This document shows positions 33,618 to 44,446 of a stretch of 64,000 nt of DNA, piece by piece (the stretch's first letter is position 1; each line of letters opens with the position of its first letter). The stretch comes from Taibaiella koreensis (lineage in GTDB: Bacteria > Bacteroidota > Bacteroidia > Chitinophagales > Chitinophagaceae), in assembly GCF_003545715.1 (NCBI RefSeq), contig NZ_QVNU01000012.1, forward strand, positions 31,125 to 95,124, read 5' to 3'. A program made the translations under genes and the position numbers. The notes beneath the pieces were generated by a model. That model saw only the letters and a program-made list of their open reading frames with translations, made no database searches and was not told the DNA's origin.

Positions 33618-36600
33618 TTAATGCCGTTCAAAATATACTGCGTTATTAATAATGAACTGATGTCCAAAAGACGGCTTTACAATGCTTGGTTCTGTAAAGG
33701 TTGGTTTTTGGGTACTGAAATCAAAGCTAAATCCCCATTTTATCGTTTCCAGCCGATGATAAGAACCATCCACTGAAATGCCTATAAGAGATAATTCAGC
33801 CTCCCATGAGATGTCTTTAGTTGAATGTCTGGTTGGAAAATCAGAAAATTGAAAACCACCAACGTAGCCGCGACTTCTAAATGCTTCTTCCGTTTCTGCC
33901 TGGACTTGGGGATGTGAATAGAAAATTGAGCGCTGATTACTTTTACGATCGATTTTAAATTCCTGAGCTCCACCCATCGGATTATCAGTTATTACTGTTT
34001 GAAACCATTGATAGTCATAGTATTCATTCTGTTTACCATCATAAGACATCATGAAATCCGCACCAACGAGGCCCAAAGATGGATTGAAAAAAGAATTATC
34101 TTCATGAATTGTAAATATACCAAGTTTTCTAGGTGCCCTGGCTTTACCATTGTTATCATGAGGCGAGGCATTGATATCTGAACCATCTTTTGCAAGAGCA
34201 ACGCCGATCGCATCTCCGGCGCCAGTTAGCAATCCGCTTTTGACACCCCCTCCCTCAGCCTGTCTATCTCTATCCTCATAAGGATCATTAAAAGCATCTC
34301 TCGAATATAGCCTATTCAGAATTGCCTCGGCAGAAGCAAATACCAGGGGACCTCCACCACCCGCCCACCAGCTCAGGATACCCCACTGATCCAGCTCATT
34401 AAGAATAGACATATTTCGTTGACGGTACATGGTCTCCGAATAATCCACCATATAGCCGGTAGGATCTGTGTACTTCAGCGGATTGTTCAACGCATAGGAA
34501 TACCGGTTATAACCCTGCGTATTGTCGTTACCCGCGATATTGGGATCGGGACTGAACATACGTCCCATCAGCGGATCATACAAGCGGCCGTTCATGTTGA
34601 TGATACCAAATTGTGGAATATGCTCATGCCCGGTATAGCCGCGATCCCAGCCATTGCTTACCTCTTTTGGCGGCAGATTGATCCAGTTAGCCGGGTTGCG
34701 CGGACGTCCCCAGGCATCAAAACTCTTTTCTTCTACTAAGGTACCGTTCTCGTCGACGATATGCGTAAGGCTGCCCTGGTGATCGGTAAGTACGAAATAT
34801 TTTTTATCTATACCATTCTGCTTTTCCAGTATCGATACGATATTGCCTTCAGGGCCCACAATATAGCAAAGATCTCTTGTCTGGCCGGTAATATTATCTA
34901 CTTCACGCTCAAAAAGCGGTGCATAGTATTTTGTCTTTAGCAGCACGCCGGCATGATAGTATTTCATGGTACTGCGGTTGCCATCGTTCCAATACTCGAA
35001 ATGCACCTTATCGTCGCCTTCCGTGATCTCCGATACTTTATTGAAAGGCGTGTAAGTCACATCCTGCTCTTCTTCCGGTATATCGATATAGCTATCGATC
35101 CTGCTGATACGGTTGGCCTGGTCGTACCTGAAATCTCCGGCGTCAGATTTGGTTTTGATATTGCCATTATCGGCATAATCCATATTTACCGGCGTCAGCA
35201 TATAGGGGTTGGGGCCCAGGAAACTGCCCAGGAAACCGGTTAGCCGGTTCAGGTTATCGTAACTGAAGGTTTCCCGGAGATTGTGCGTAACATCCTTACG
35301 GCTTTGCAGGTTGCCCGTTGTCTGTTCAAATTGGTATTGCTCATCCCGGTGAATAATGGGCGGTGTCGTCAGGGTTTCCCATTTAGACAGTTGCTCCTGC
35401 AGCAAGCCATAGGCATCATAAGTTTGTGTGGTACCCATGGAAAAGGCAAAATAAGGATTGCCTGCACTAACGCTTCCCGGCACATCCACAGACTTATAGC
35501 CTGCCATTACAGTGTGTCCCAAAGCATCTTTCTTCATGATGTTATACAATTGTCCCTGTTGTGTTTGTGCACCACCGGGTGCAAATATCGAAACCTGGTC
35601 GCCGGCCCTTCCAATGCCCATCAGGCTGCCATCTGCATTATTATAGGTGTATACGACCTGCGTGCTGTTGGGAAAGGTTTTGGTCGCCACCCGTCCTTTA
35701 TTGTCATAAGTATAGGCAGTAACAAGCGTTTGTTCGCTGTTCGTCATCGTTTCCGATATAAGCCCTCCGCCCATATGATTCTGAAGACTATGCATGACGC
35801 CAAGCGGCCCCGTATGCTGCACCAACTTGCCGCAGTCGGCTCCTGCAACATAGGAATAGGTATACGTGTAGTTTCCTTCGGGGCCTGTCTTGCTCAGCAG
35901 GTTGCCCAAAACATCGTAACCGGTATACAAATAGGTCTGGTCATGGGGATCCTTCTGGCTAAGCAATTGTCCATAGGTGTTATAGGTATACTGATATGCT
36001 CCGGAGCCTCCGTAATTAGGATCTCTTTCGGCTATTTTCCGACCATAGCTATCATAGTCTGTTTGCAAAGTAATGACGCCACCCAGCTTGGTTTCCTTCA
36101 CCTGTCCATTGCTGTGATAGGTATATTCCAGCGTGCTGATATCGTCACTGGTGCTCTTGGCCTTACCGCTAGGATCCGTAAACGTAGCTTTTTTCTGCCC
36201 CGCCGCATTGGTGACCTCTACTTTATACAGTCCGTTGCTATACTGGTAGCTGGTTGTGGCATTCCCTTCCGGCGCAGCTATCTGGACTTGCCGGCCATAG
36301 CTGTCGTAGGTATAGCTAATCGTTTGCGGCGCATCGGTGCTGAAGTAAGGTTTTGTCGTTGCTACCGTTTGTCCCAGCGCATTGTAAGTAATATCCTCAA
36401 AGATCGGGGTGCCATCGAAACCCGGATAAGCGGTACGGACAAGCCGGTTCAGCCGGTCGTAAAATTTATATGATGCTGCCGCAGTGTTGGGTGTAGTTTG
36501 TACACCATATGCAGCGGCAGCAGGCGCAATCCCCGTAAAGCCGGACGCGGGTCCGTAAATAGTCGTTGATGTCACACCATTGCTATTAGACGCCAATTTT

Positions 36601-39600
36601 ACTTTGCCAAATCCGTTGTAGGTAGCGGCAGCCGTAAAGCCGTCAGGAGCCAGCGTGCTCGTTACATTTCCCGAAACCGGGTCAAAAATGGATTGGGCCA
36701 CAATACCAGGATAAGCATTATTGTAGGTGCTTGCTCCAAATCGATTAGTCGGATCGTAGGTCGTGGTCGTAGCTATCGATGGCACATTGCTACCGCTGGT
36801 TGCTTTCTGCAAAGGATTGCCGTAGACATCGTAGCTATACGTCGTGGTAATGGCGCCGGTGGTGCCCGGATCGGCGACAGCGGTGGCAGGCAGACCATTG
36901 CCCACGTTATAGGTGTAATCCGTGATACGGGTATAAGCTGCTTGCCCCTGACGCGTAGCGGTTGCCGTCACCTTGGTGGGATTGGTATAGCGATACAAGG
37001 GATTGCTGCCCATATTGGGAAAAGTAAACGTCTGTGTGCTGATATCAAGCCCATTGCCCTTATTGACCCTAATGCTCATTGGTTTCCCTATATGCATGCT
37101 CGACGGTGGGCCGCCGGGAAGCCCAAAAGGTGTGGTATAGTTATAGGTCGTGGTGCTGCTTGTATTGGCCAGGTAATCATTGCTACTTGTCTGGGAGATA
37201 TAACTAAAAATACGGTTATCGCCATAATGGTACACATTGAAAGTGTTTATTACACTGCTTACCGAATTGGATGTGGAATGCTGTCTGATGGCCAACGTGG
37301 TGGGGTAAGGAAAAGCATAAGTGGCATTTAGCCCATAACTCTGGCTGTAATCGAGGTCGGCAGCCACATCGTAGCGATTTACGATATCGAAGCCCATTGT
37401 TCCTTTGCCCAACAAATGGAACTTCAACCCGGTATAAGTATAGATGATGTTGTTGCCGGCAGTATTGACCCCATTATCCCGGTTCACGACCGATGCTACG
37501 GTAAAGGGAACGGTCTTTTTGACAAAGGGAAGGGTGTAGCTTGCACCACCGGGATCATACACGCCCGGGTTGCTCAGATAATCGTAGGTAATCCTTGTTT
37601 TGGCGCCCAGGCCGTCTTGTATCACGGAAAGCAGGTGGCGCTTTTCTTTCGGATTAAAGGATATCATCTTCTGATCCGTAGAGCTGAAATCGTCCCAGTA
37701 AAGAAAATCAGTCATGCCGTCGCCATCATAATCGCCCGCGCCATCCATAGAGAACCAATGATTCACGTTGGGATCGTTCACCGTTATGGGAGGATTGAAG
37801 GTATTGTTGCCCCTGCCATAATACAACTGGAAGGGGCTGCTTGAAGCAATATTCGAGTTCATGACATAAATGTCACATTTACCGTCGCCGTTAAGGTCAA
37901 CCACCTTTTCTTCAAAATTTTCCTTGGGATCATCAAGATACATGGGAGCTGTGCCAGGACTTGTGTACAGATAATTTCCACCCAGGTACGGCGCTGCTAC
38001 GGGATCATCGAAAGAGCCGTCTCCTTTGCCGTAGTAAATCTTCCAGGAGCAGGTCCAGTCGGCCGTATAATAGCCGCCGATCATGATATCAGTGATCTTG
38101 TCGCCGTTAAAATCGCGCGGATAAATCCGGTAAGTGTAATCATTGTAGATATTCAGGTTGGTAAAGCCCACGGCAGTGAGCAAAGATGAACCTATTACCG
38201 GTTGGTTATTGGCATCGAAAGTAATATTGAATTTATATACGGTAAGCCCGTTGTCGATCTTGACCGCCAGATCCGATTTGCCATCCCCGTCGTAATCGAT
38301 CACACTCATCCACTGCGCGTCATAAGGATCGAAAGGCAACTGCGCATCCATGATCTGCTTGGGCAATACCATACCGCTTTGGTTGGTACAATAAGAAGCG
38401 CCAATGAGGAAGTTATTATCAGGATTGTACGACTGGTTGTTCAGCAACAGTATTTCCGTTTTCCCGTCACCGTCAAAATCGCCGACCAGCGGTGTCGTGT
38501 TGGAAAGCAGCTCATTATGGGTAACCGGGTGTACGATGGACTGGACTGGAAGCAATTGGTACCCGTTGGATAGCATCAGGCAGTACTTTTCCCGCAGCTC
38601 GTCGGTAGGATACAGCCGTTCCTTGGAAGCCATATAACAAAGGTCTTCCAAGCCATCGCCATTGTAATCAAAAAAGGCCAGTGGCTTATTGGTCGTTTGC
38701 GGGTCATAGTTCACGCCGTCCATCTTGCTACCTGCCTGGATCACTGGCAGCGCCCAGGATTGCATGGGAGTCATTCTTATTCCCGTTCCGGTATTGATAA
38801 AGAGCTGTGCCTGCGTGGTACCTTCAAACCGTACATAGTCCGACAGCCCATCCCCGTTATAATCGCCGGAAACATAGCTAAAACCATTCCCCAACTGATT
38901 AGTAGCAATCAATGTAGCGGAAGGCGGCACGGTATTGCCATACGTAAGCTGCGTCGATGTCAGCCGGTCCACATCGTCCTGGCCCCTCACCTTTATCGTT
39001 TCCAGATGGGTAAACAGCTCCTCGCTGTAATCAAAGCCATAAGTACGGTAATGGTGCGCCGTACCACCGATCGTTTGCGAGCAGGTAATGCTGTTCAGCT
39101 TCAGCGTAGTGGTCAGCTTGCCACCGCCTACATAGACCGATTGCGCATCGCTGCGCGGTGCGTAATCGAAATGAATATTGCTCTGTGGTAAGGTGCCGGC
39201 AACAGTATTGCCGGTATAGTTGATATCTTGTAGTACTACCTCGCCCGTGGTCGCATTGTGGGCATAGGTATAGGTCATGTAATTGCCATTAAGGTCTGTA
39301 ACCTTGTCCAGCAGCCAGGTATAAGGGGTATTGGTACCCGGCAGCTGGATCAGGGAATTGGCCGTCGAACCGTACTGGTAAGTCCATCCTTTTTCATCTG
39401 TTACGGTAAAAGATGCCGGTCCAAAACCAGGGAACCATTGGCCGTCACGGTATAGAAACTCTCGTTCTCCGTATGGTATTGGGAAGCCGCTGCACCATAG
39501 GTGCCTGAAGTGGCTATCAACCGTTTGCCATCCAAAGCAAAACGGTCGCTTGCCGTCAGGGAGACACCGGCTACATTCTTGTCGTTGTAGATCGTGTTGG

Positions 39601-40420
39601 CTACCCGCATGATCGCCGAGATACCGGCAAGGGACCAGCCCATGCCCATGATGCCGTTGCCATTCTGGCTGCTGTAGCTGAGCGACAGTGCCGGTTGCAT
39701 GCCATTGATACCGGCTGGTATTTGTATGGGCACATTGTAGTTGACCCCACCCAGGTCCGATACGTTGAAATTACCGTCTATGCCGGGTCCGGCAAGCGTA
39801 GCAGGCGTACTGCCGCCATTGTTCCCGCCAGGATTGTTGTAGACAGAGCCGGTAAGCGCAAACTGATCAAAGCGGAAAGTCGCGTTGCTGCCATGAGCAC
39901 CACCGCTAAGCACAAGCACAGCGTGAATAGTGCCAGAAAGATTCACTACCGGGTTGGCAAAGGTGATCGCGCCAGTGCCCTGTACAGGATTGCTCCCACC
40001 CAGTATATCGACGAAAATGCTACCGGAGGCCACATTGATATTGTTGATCAGCAGGTCCCAATGGTTGTAACCTGTGCTGCTGCTTCGGTGGTAAAAGCTG
40101 ACCCCGGTGAGCGAAATAGCATACTGCGACCCTACATCAAAGGAAAGGTCCAGCGACTTGGTACCGGCAGAAGCATTGTTAACAGCCAGGGCATAGTTCC
40201 CCCCCACGCCATTGTAAGAAGTCCATGAGCCGGAATTCAAGGTCCACTTACTATTGGACAGGTGGCTATCCTGCGCGGTGGGTGCAAACACATAGGGATT
40301 TGCGTAGGGACCAGGGCCGGCCTGGTCAAAATTATGCTGGTAAAGAAGGTTCTGGGCCTGCGACAAGACGCAGCTATATAGCAACAGAACAAAGGTGATG
40401 ATAGGCCTCAAAGTACCCAT
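33618..40420 (-). pseudogene. Second giant SpvB/VCBS/RHS protein, broken by a one-base frameshift
   Basis: Read on the minus strand from ATG 40420 (signal peptide 'FVLLLYSCVLSQAQ'), the first frame has the jelly-roll and SpvB-like start. It runs out at about 39401. The remainder continues in another frame down to 33618 with VCBS repeats, YD repeats and an RHS core ending at 'YALNNPLKYTDPTG'. Comparison with the intact paralogue (23312-30175) places the break at 39427-39428: one G is missing in CTGG(G)TTTTGG, and restoring it gives a continuous protein of the paralogue's size. The tail after the RHS core (33618 to about 34455) is AT-richer and unrelated to the first RHS tail. It could be a genuine mutation, phase variation or a sequence error. 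Confidence 0.8.
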
Positions 40421-40602
40421 AGGATTATTTATTGATCTGATTTTATAATAACGTGTACAAAAGAATACAAAAATCAAATCAAAAAGAATACCCTAAGAAG
40501 ATGTTAATGCTAACATAATATTGTATCCAACCTGTTGGCCGTGTATCGGTCCGGAAGATAAAAATGTAGAGCGCGTGTCACAGCAGTGAGCGTATGAAAC
40601 GA

Positions 40603-40640
40603 CAAAGGGTTTTCAGAAGGGAATGTTTGAAAACCCTTTG
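40603..40640. terminator. Hairpin downstream of the LanC-like gene
   Basis: Perfect 13-bp stem CAAAGGGTTTTCA (40603-40615) with TGAAAACCCTTTG (40628-40640). For minus-strand transcripts it lies beyond the LanC stop. No clear T run follows, so function as a terminator is uncertain. Confidence 0.5.
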
Positions 40641-40651
40641 CTGGTTGGATA

Positions 40652-40673
40652 TTGTTGGTGTTTTCACCAACAA
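40652..40673. repeat. GTTGGTG/CACCAAC hairpin, copy 2
   Basis: TTGTTGGTG (40652-40660), TTTT loop, CACCAACAA (40665-40673). Same core as at 30828-30853 but with the complementary loop, so it is inverted relative to copy 1. Confidence 0.6.
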
Positions 40674-40748
40674 CGGCAGTTCATGAAAAAACGGCCGGCG
40701 ATAACCACAGATAAGCAGCACTTCCGTTGGAAAAACATCCAAGCCCGG

Positions 40749-41957
40749 CTAGTCGTTCAGCATCAGGCAATAATCCCAGCTAAAATCGCCGGTTACATAG
40801 CTCAGCAGCACCAGAGCCACACCGGCAATGCCTTCGATGAGGTTATACCCTGCTTCATAGCTGTCGGTTGGTGCGTGATACATCTTATAGCCGGCCGGCC
40901 CATCTTCATAGGTAGCAAAGCGCAGTGTCTTCTGTATCCAGAAATCTGTAGCCTCCTTAAATACCGGCTCTCCGGTATAGTGCCATAGTTTGTTGTAGAT
41001 ATACGCTACTCCAGAGCTGCCGTGGCAAAAGCCGGCATCCATGACCTGCGTTTGTTCAACGGTCCGCCTGTTAGCGGTTTTCCGCAATACTTCCAGTGCA
41101 AAGGACGTCGTTTGCCCGTCGTTAAAATAAATACCGGCCTGGTATAAAATATAGCCAATGCCCAGATCACCATAGCACCATGCCAGGCGGCTGTACGTAT
41201 CTTGCTCCCCTTCTTCCGGCAGGAGGCCGGGGAAATAATTAATAGAAGTGTCCTTGTTCGCGCGACCGACGATAAGGCCGGTTAGTTCCCGCGCCAGCGG
41301 TGCGGCAACATCAGTGCACATGCCTTGCTTACAGCATTGCAGGCAAAATTTAAGCAGGGAAGCCAACCCATGAGCCAAGCCGGGGTTGAACAGATCGTAA
41401 ACGATAGCATCTTTTTCCGAGTCATATTGCGGGAAGCGATCGCCTTTCCTGATGCCAGCCAACCCCTCGAAAATTTTCCGGAAATATGCTTCCTCCGCGC
41501 CGTCCCAATACAAAAGACAATAGGCTATACCCAAAGCGCCGTGCAGCATATCCCAGTCAAGCGACTTCAACTGCGCGAGCGCATAAGCCTTCAGCGCGGC
41601 ATCCTCGAAGCAGATCGCTTCACCGGTCTCCTGGTCAATGATATCTTTCTTTACCAGAAAATGATACAGCCAGTTAAGCCCTGCATGCCCACCGCACATA
41701 CTCATACTTTTATTGGAAAACTCTTCTTCCACCAGGGCCTCAAAGGGCAACACTGCTTCAAACTCGATACCCTGCCATGTTGTATACAGGAATTGGTACA
41801 GGTACATACCCATGCCGCCGCTCAACATACCTCCCGTTTGGTAAGCGGATGTAGAGGGCGCCTGAACGTCGAATAGCTGCTTCAGCTTAGCCGCAATGAC
41901 CTGCTGCATGTCCATAGTGTCAGTCAAATTTCCAGGAGCGCATTCTTCTGCTTCCAT
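40749..41957 (-). CDS. Lanthionine synthetase C-like cyclase (LanC family)
   Basis: A 402-residue LanC-type alpha/alpha-toroid with the family's Gly-rich turns. Zinc ligands are visible as Cys261 in 'WCYGDLG' and Cys311-His312 in 'FCHGSSG'; His196 in 'GLAHGLAS' matches the NisC active-site histidine region. It would add Cys thiols to dehydrated Ser/Thr in class I lanthipeptides. It overlaps the upstream gene by 38 bp if translation starts at 41957; in-frame ATGs at 41915 or 41909 would avoid the overlap. No LanB dehydratase is encoded in the window, so the cyclase must work with one elsewhere, or with a different partner. Confidence 0.9.
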   Translation of the reverse strand: MEAEECAPGNLTDTMDMQQVIAAKLKQLFDVQAPSTSAYQTGGMLSGGMGMYLYQFLYTTWQGIEFEAVLPFEALVEEEFSNKSMSMCGGHAGLNWLYHFLVKKDIIDQETGEAICFEDAALKAYALAQLKSLDWDMLHGALGIAYCLLYWDGAEEAYFRKIFEGLAGIRKGDRFPQYDSEKDAIVYDLFNPGLAHGLASLLKFCLQCCKQGMCTDVAAPLARELTGLIVGRANKDTSINYFPGLLPEEGEQDTYSRLAWCYGDLGIGYILYQAGIYFNDGQTTSFALEVLRKTANRRTVEQTQVMDAGFCHGSSGVAYIYNKLWHYTGEPVFKEATDFWIQKTLRFATYEDGPAGYKMYHAPTDSYEAGYNLIEGIAGVALVLLSYVTGDFSWDYCLMLND

Positions 41958-43065
41958 ATTGCTTAAAAAAGATTAAACCGTCGAGGTCGGGCCTCCCGGC
42001 TTTTGAAGAGATACATTTGTCTTTGTTGGGCAGCACGCCTATTTGCATACCGGGTTGACGATATAAGCGTTCCCTGATGCGATCAAAGTCTTTTTCCGGA
42101 AAGAAAAAAGCGACACCGTCGTTGTAGCGCCTTTCCTGCCGCCAGGGCCAGTCACCATGGCATTCATAGTATTGCAGCCCTACTATAATGGTCTTGTTCT
42201 TCACCGGCGATGCCTTATCGGCGCTTAACCGTGTTCCGAAACCTTTGAGGTGACCAAATCCATACATCGCCAGGAATTTAGGCGATGCTTCCCCATTGGA
42301 GAAACAATAACGGTATAGGGACAGGAATCCGTTAAAAATGGTTTTATCCGACCTGCCTTTTGTCCCCACAATATTGCTTGCCATCAGGGCCAGGTCGGCA
42401 TAGTAAGGGCCGAAGTATTGTTTATAGTAAGCAGCGCTATCCCCGTTTAAATACCGGTCCAGCACAGCGTTGAAAGCAACGGCATCGTCCCGTGTAATGG
42501 TATCCCGGGCGGCATATGCTGCTATAACGCCATACAGCCGGTTGGGTTCCGGCGCCAGCTTCCCCCCTATCCTTTTAAGACTCAGGGAAAGATTGTCCAG
42601 GTCGTCCACATCCATATAGTCGATCCCGTAAAATTTTATTCTCTTGCCTTCCGGCTGCCTTTGATTAAAGGCATAAATGTCTTTCAAGACCTGGTAAGAA
42701 GCTTTGGGCCGTATCTCCGCTAAAAGCCGCTCGTCACCGGTCGATAAATATTCATTGAACAGAAAACAGCTGGCGTGCGGCAGCTCATTGACGATGTTAT
42801 AAACACCCTTTGGCTGCAACGTCTTCACCAGTGCCAGCAACAGGTCGTTGTTGGCAATGAAATTATGCGTTTCCCCGATTAAGTAAAAGTCGCCGCCGGG
42901 CAAGGCATCGAAGAGCTCATGCGTAAGCGAATCGATACTCGTTCCCAGGTGCAATCCGCTATCGACACAGTTCCTGTCACCAGCCTTTACGACACCGGCT
43001 CTGTTCAGGCATAGCAGCAATAGCAGGAATACGCATCCCACCCTGTATTTTTTGTGCGCTTGCAT
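41920..43065 (-). CDS. Secreted EreA/ChaN-like (GxxH...E) protein coupled to LanC
   Basis: A 381-residue protein with a signal peptide ('YRVGCVFLLLLLCLN...VVKA'). The mature part opens with 'DFYLIGETHNFIANNDLLLALVKTL' in parts, then 'YNIVNELPHA', and later 'FYGIDYMDVDD' and 'MYGFGHLKG'. The GExH and distal E/H pattern recalls the erythromycin esterase / ChaN haem-binding / TIKI superfamily. The start at 43065 is preferred over 43125 because the latter lies inside the terminator of the precursor gene. It directly precedes and overlaps the LanC gene. A hydrolytic or binding role in lanthipeptide maturation or self-protection is speculation. Confidence 0.6.
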   Translation of the reverse strand: MQAHKKYRVGCVFLLLLLCLNRAGVVKAGDRNCVDSGLHLGTSIDSLTHELFDALPGGDFYLIGETHNFIANNDLLLALVKTLQPKGVYNIVNELPHASCFLFNEYLSTGDERLLAEIRPKASYQVLKDIYAFNQRQPEGKRIKFYGIDYMDVDDLDNLSLSLKRIGGKLAPEPNRLYGVIAAYAARDTITRDDAVAFNAVLDRYLNGDSAAYYKQYFGPYYADLALMASNIVGTKGRSDKTIFNGFLSLYRYCFSNGEASPKFLAMYGFGHLKGFGTRLSADKASPVKNKTIIVGLQYYECHGDWPWRQERRYNDGVAFFFPEKDFDRIRERLYRQPGMQIGVLPNKDKCISSKAGRPDLDGLIFFKQYGSRRMRSWKFD

Positions 43066-43100
43066 CCGGTTTATGAAAAAGAGGTTAAACAGATACTCTG

Positions 43101-43140
43101 AAAAAAGATCGCCCGTGTCAGGCAATGAGCACGGGCGATC
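43101..43140 (-). terminator. Terminator of the lanthipeptide precursor gene at 43150
   Basis: GATCGCCCGTG (43107-43117) pairs perfectly with CACGGGCGATC (43130-43140). On the minus strand the hairpin is followed by six T residues (complement of 43101-43106). It starts 10 nt after the stop codon, so it may limit read-through into the 41920-40749 operon. Confidence 0.88.
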
Positions 43141-43149
43141 CTATAGGTA

Positions 43150-43401
43150 TTAGTTTTCGTAAGGCCTGAATGTAGACTGGCAGTTAGAGTTACCGGCACA
43201 AGAAACCCTTGCACAGGAATTCCTTTGGCTGCAGGCATTACCGATAGACAAGAAGCCTACCTGAGTGCCTGTTGTCGGCTGCTCGATAACGATCGTATTT
43301 GCATCGCCACCGTTGATGTTAGCCATATTCTCGTTAGAAAGGTTGCTTACTTTTTCTTTGTGCAGCTGCAGTTTCGCAGCATTCAGCTTAACTTTTTTCA
43401 T
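43150..43401 (-). CDS. Class I lanthipeptide precursor peptide
   Basis: An 83-residue peptide. The leader is 'KKVKLNAAKLQLHKEKVSNL', with a Gly-Gly at about residues 31-32 ('NINGGDA'). The core is rich in Thr/Ser and contains four Cys ('NACSQRNSCARVSCAGNSNC'). The lysine/leucine periodicity of the leader matches the other three precursors in the window. Start 43401 is chosen at the leader; the longer open frame from 43563 is not plausible. A good promoter lies at 43756-43787 and a strong terminator directly follows. Confidence 0.83.
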   Translation of the reverse strand: MKKVKLNAAKLQLHKEKVSNLSNENMANINGGDANTIVIEQPTTGTQVGFLSIGNACSQRNSCARVSCAGNSNCQSTFRPYEN

Positions 43402-43755
43402 GTTTCTTTCAGATTTTTTATTGATTGAATAAAATCCCCGGTCATCATGCGCATGCATGTTTGCTCCGCCTGCGGCGGCCACGTTGAGACAGAGAGGCAC
43501 AACGTTCCTTCTTTGCTTTTTCTTAGGGTCAATTGAGGAATAAGCCCGCCATTTTTTGCGCAAAAAATATCTACACTCATGTAGCGTATGCTACATAAGA
43601 AAATCGCAGTTCAGCAAACAAATATTAATTGATGGAATTGTGGCGCCTTGCCCGGATATATTTCCGTCAGGAGGGCTCCTGGTTCAGCAAACCGCCGTAA
43701 AGAATTGCCATAAAATAATTGTTTAATGTTTGGTAAAGTTTTTATAAACTTGAAG

Positions 43756-43787
43756 CAAACGTATTGTTTATTTTATTACAACGCAAA
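43756..43787 (-). promoter_or_regulatory. Bacteroidota-type promoter upstream of lanthipeptide gene 43150
   Basis: Minus strand: TTTG (complement of 43784-43787), 20 nt, TACGTTTG (complement of 43756-43763). It matches both consensus boxes and spacing. Confidence 0.6.
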
Positions 43788-43912
43788 AAAAGTTTATCAA
43801 TTTTACTGATAAAAATTTTGCAATAAAGCGATCACAATCAAGCTTATCGGAGGTAAAGCAAGCCTGGCGTGCCGGGTCGCTTTTTTGTGCTTAAAAAATG
43901 ACAAAAGCACTT

Positions 43913-43961
43913 TTCAAAAAAATTAAAAAGCGGGCTACCCGTAATGTCAGGCAGCCCGCTT
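43913..43961 (-). terminator. Terminator of the lanthipeptide precursor gene at 43978
   Basis: AAGCGGGCT (43928-43936) pairs with AGCCCGCTT (43953-43961). On the minus strand TTTTTAATTTTTTT follows. Confidence 0.87.
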
Positions 43962-43977
43962 CTCTTCCGGTCGTTCA

Positions 43978-44217
43978 TTATCTGCCGGAGCAATCGCAGC
44001 CAACACGACTGGCACTGACGCAGAAAGATCCGTCGTCGTGGCTATAGGTCGGCAGATCGCAGCCTTTGGCGCGGGTACAATTGATCGCTGAATCGACGAC
44101 AACTATGGTGAGCTTAAAAATAGACTCCTCCTGGCCTCCGGAAACGCTCTTCATATCCGTTATTTTTTCTTTTTGCAGGGACAATTTTTTGTTCAGGTCG
44201 AGCTTTCTTTTTTTCAT
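43978..44217 (-). CDS. Class I lanthipeptide precursor peptide
   Basis: A 79-residue peptide. The leader is 'KKRKLDLNKKLSLQKEKITD', with a Gly-Gly at about residues 27-28 ('SVSGGQEE'). The core has Ser/Thr and five Cys ('NCTRAKGCDLP', 'SFCVSASRVGCDCSGR'). Start 44217 is at the leader. It lies between the other two precursor genes of this cluster and has its own strong terminator. Confidence 0.85.
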   Translation of the reverse strand: MKKRKLDLNKKLSLQKEKITDMKSVSGGQEESIFKLTIVVVDSAINCTRAKGCDLPTYSHDDGSFCVSASRVGCDCSGR

Positions 44218-44446
44218 TGTTTGGGATGTTATGGTTAAAAAAAATGGTGAAATGGTCGTGTCTTCCTTTTGGCCTTGGGCAATGATACACTCCTGCCCGG
44301 CTGCTGATGAAAGCACAACAAATCCGGAGCGATGCCCCTACGCAATAGCTTTCCCCACCGGGCAAAAAGCCCGGCATATAGCTCGCAGCAGGAATGGGAT
44401 TGTGCTTGCCGGGCAGCAAGTGCTGATGGCCTTACCCCGTCCCTTA

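Larger units (their letters stand above)
40421..40748. other. Intergenic region between the second RHS gene and the LanC-like gene
   Basis: No gene is seen. It holds the presumed minus-strand RHS promoter (TTCTTTTGTAC near 40460, also found just before the first RHS gene) and two hairpins at 40603-40640 and 40652-40673. Confidence 0.5.
43402..43977. other. Long leader region between two lanthipeptide precursor genes
   Basis: It contains the promoter at 43756-43787, implying an untranslated leader of about 340 nt for the 43150 gene, and the terminator of the 43978 gene at 43913-43961. No other convincing gene is seen. The leader may be regulatory. Confidence 0.5.

Noticed and set aside
35283..36473. 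Long plus-strand open frame (396 codons) opposite the second RHS gene
   Set aside because: It is antisense to YD-repeat coding sequence; composition is Ile/Gly/Val-rich with no family features.
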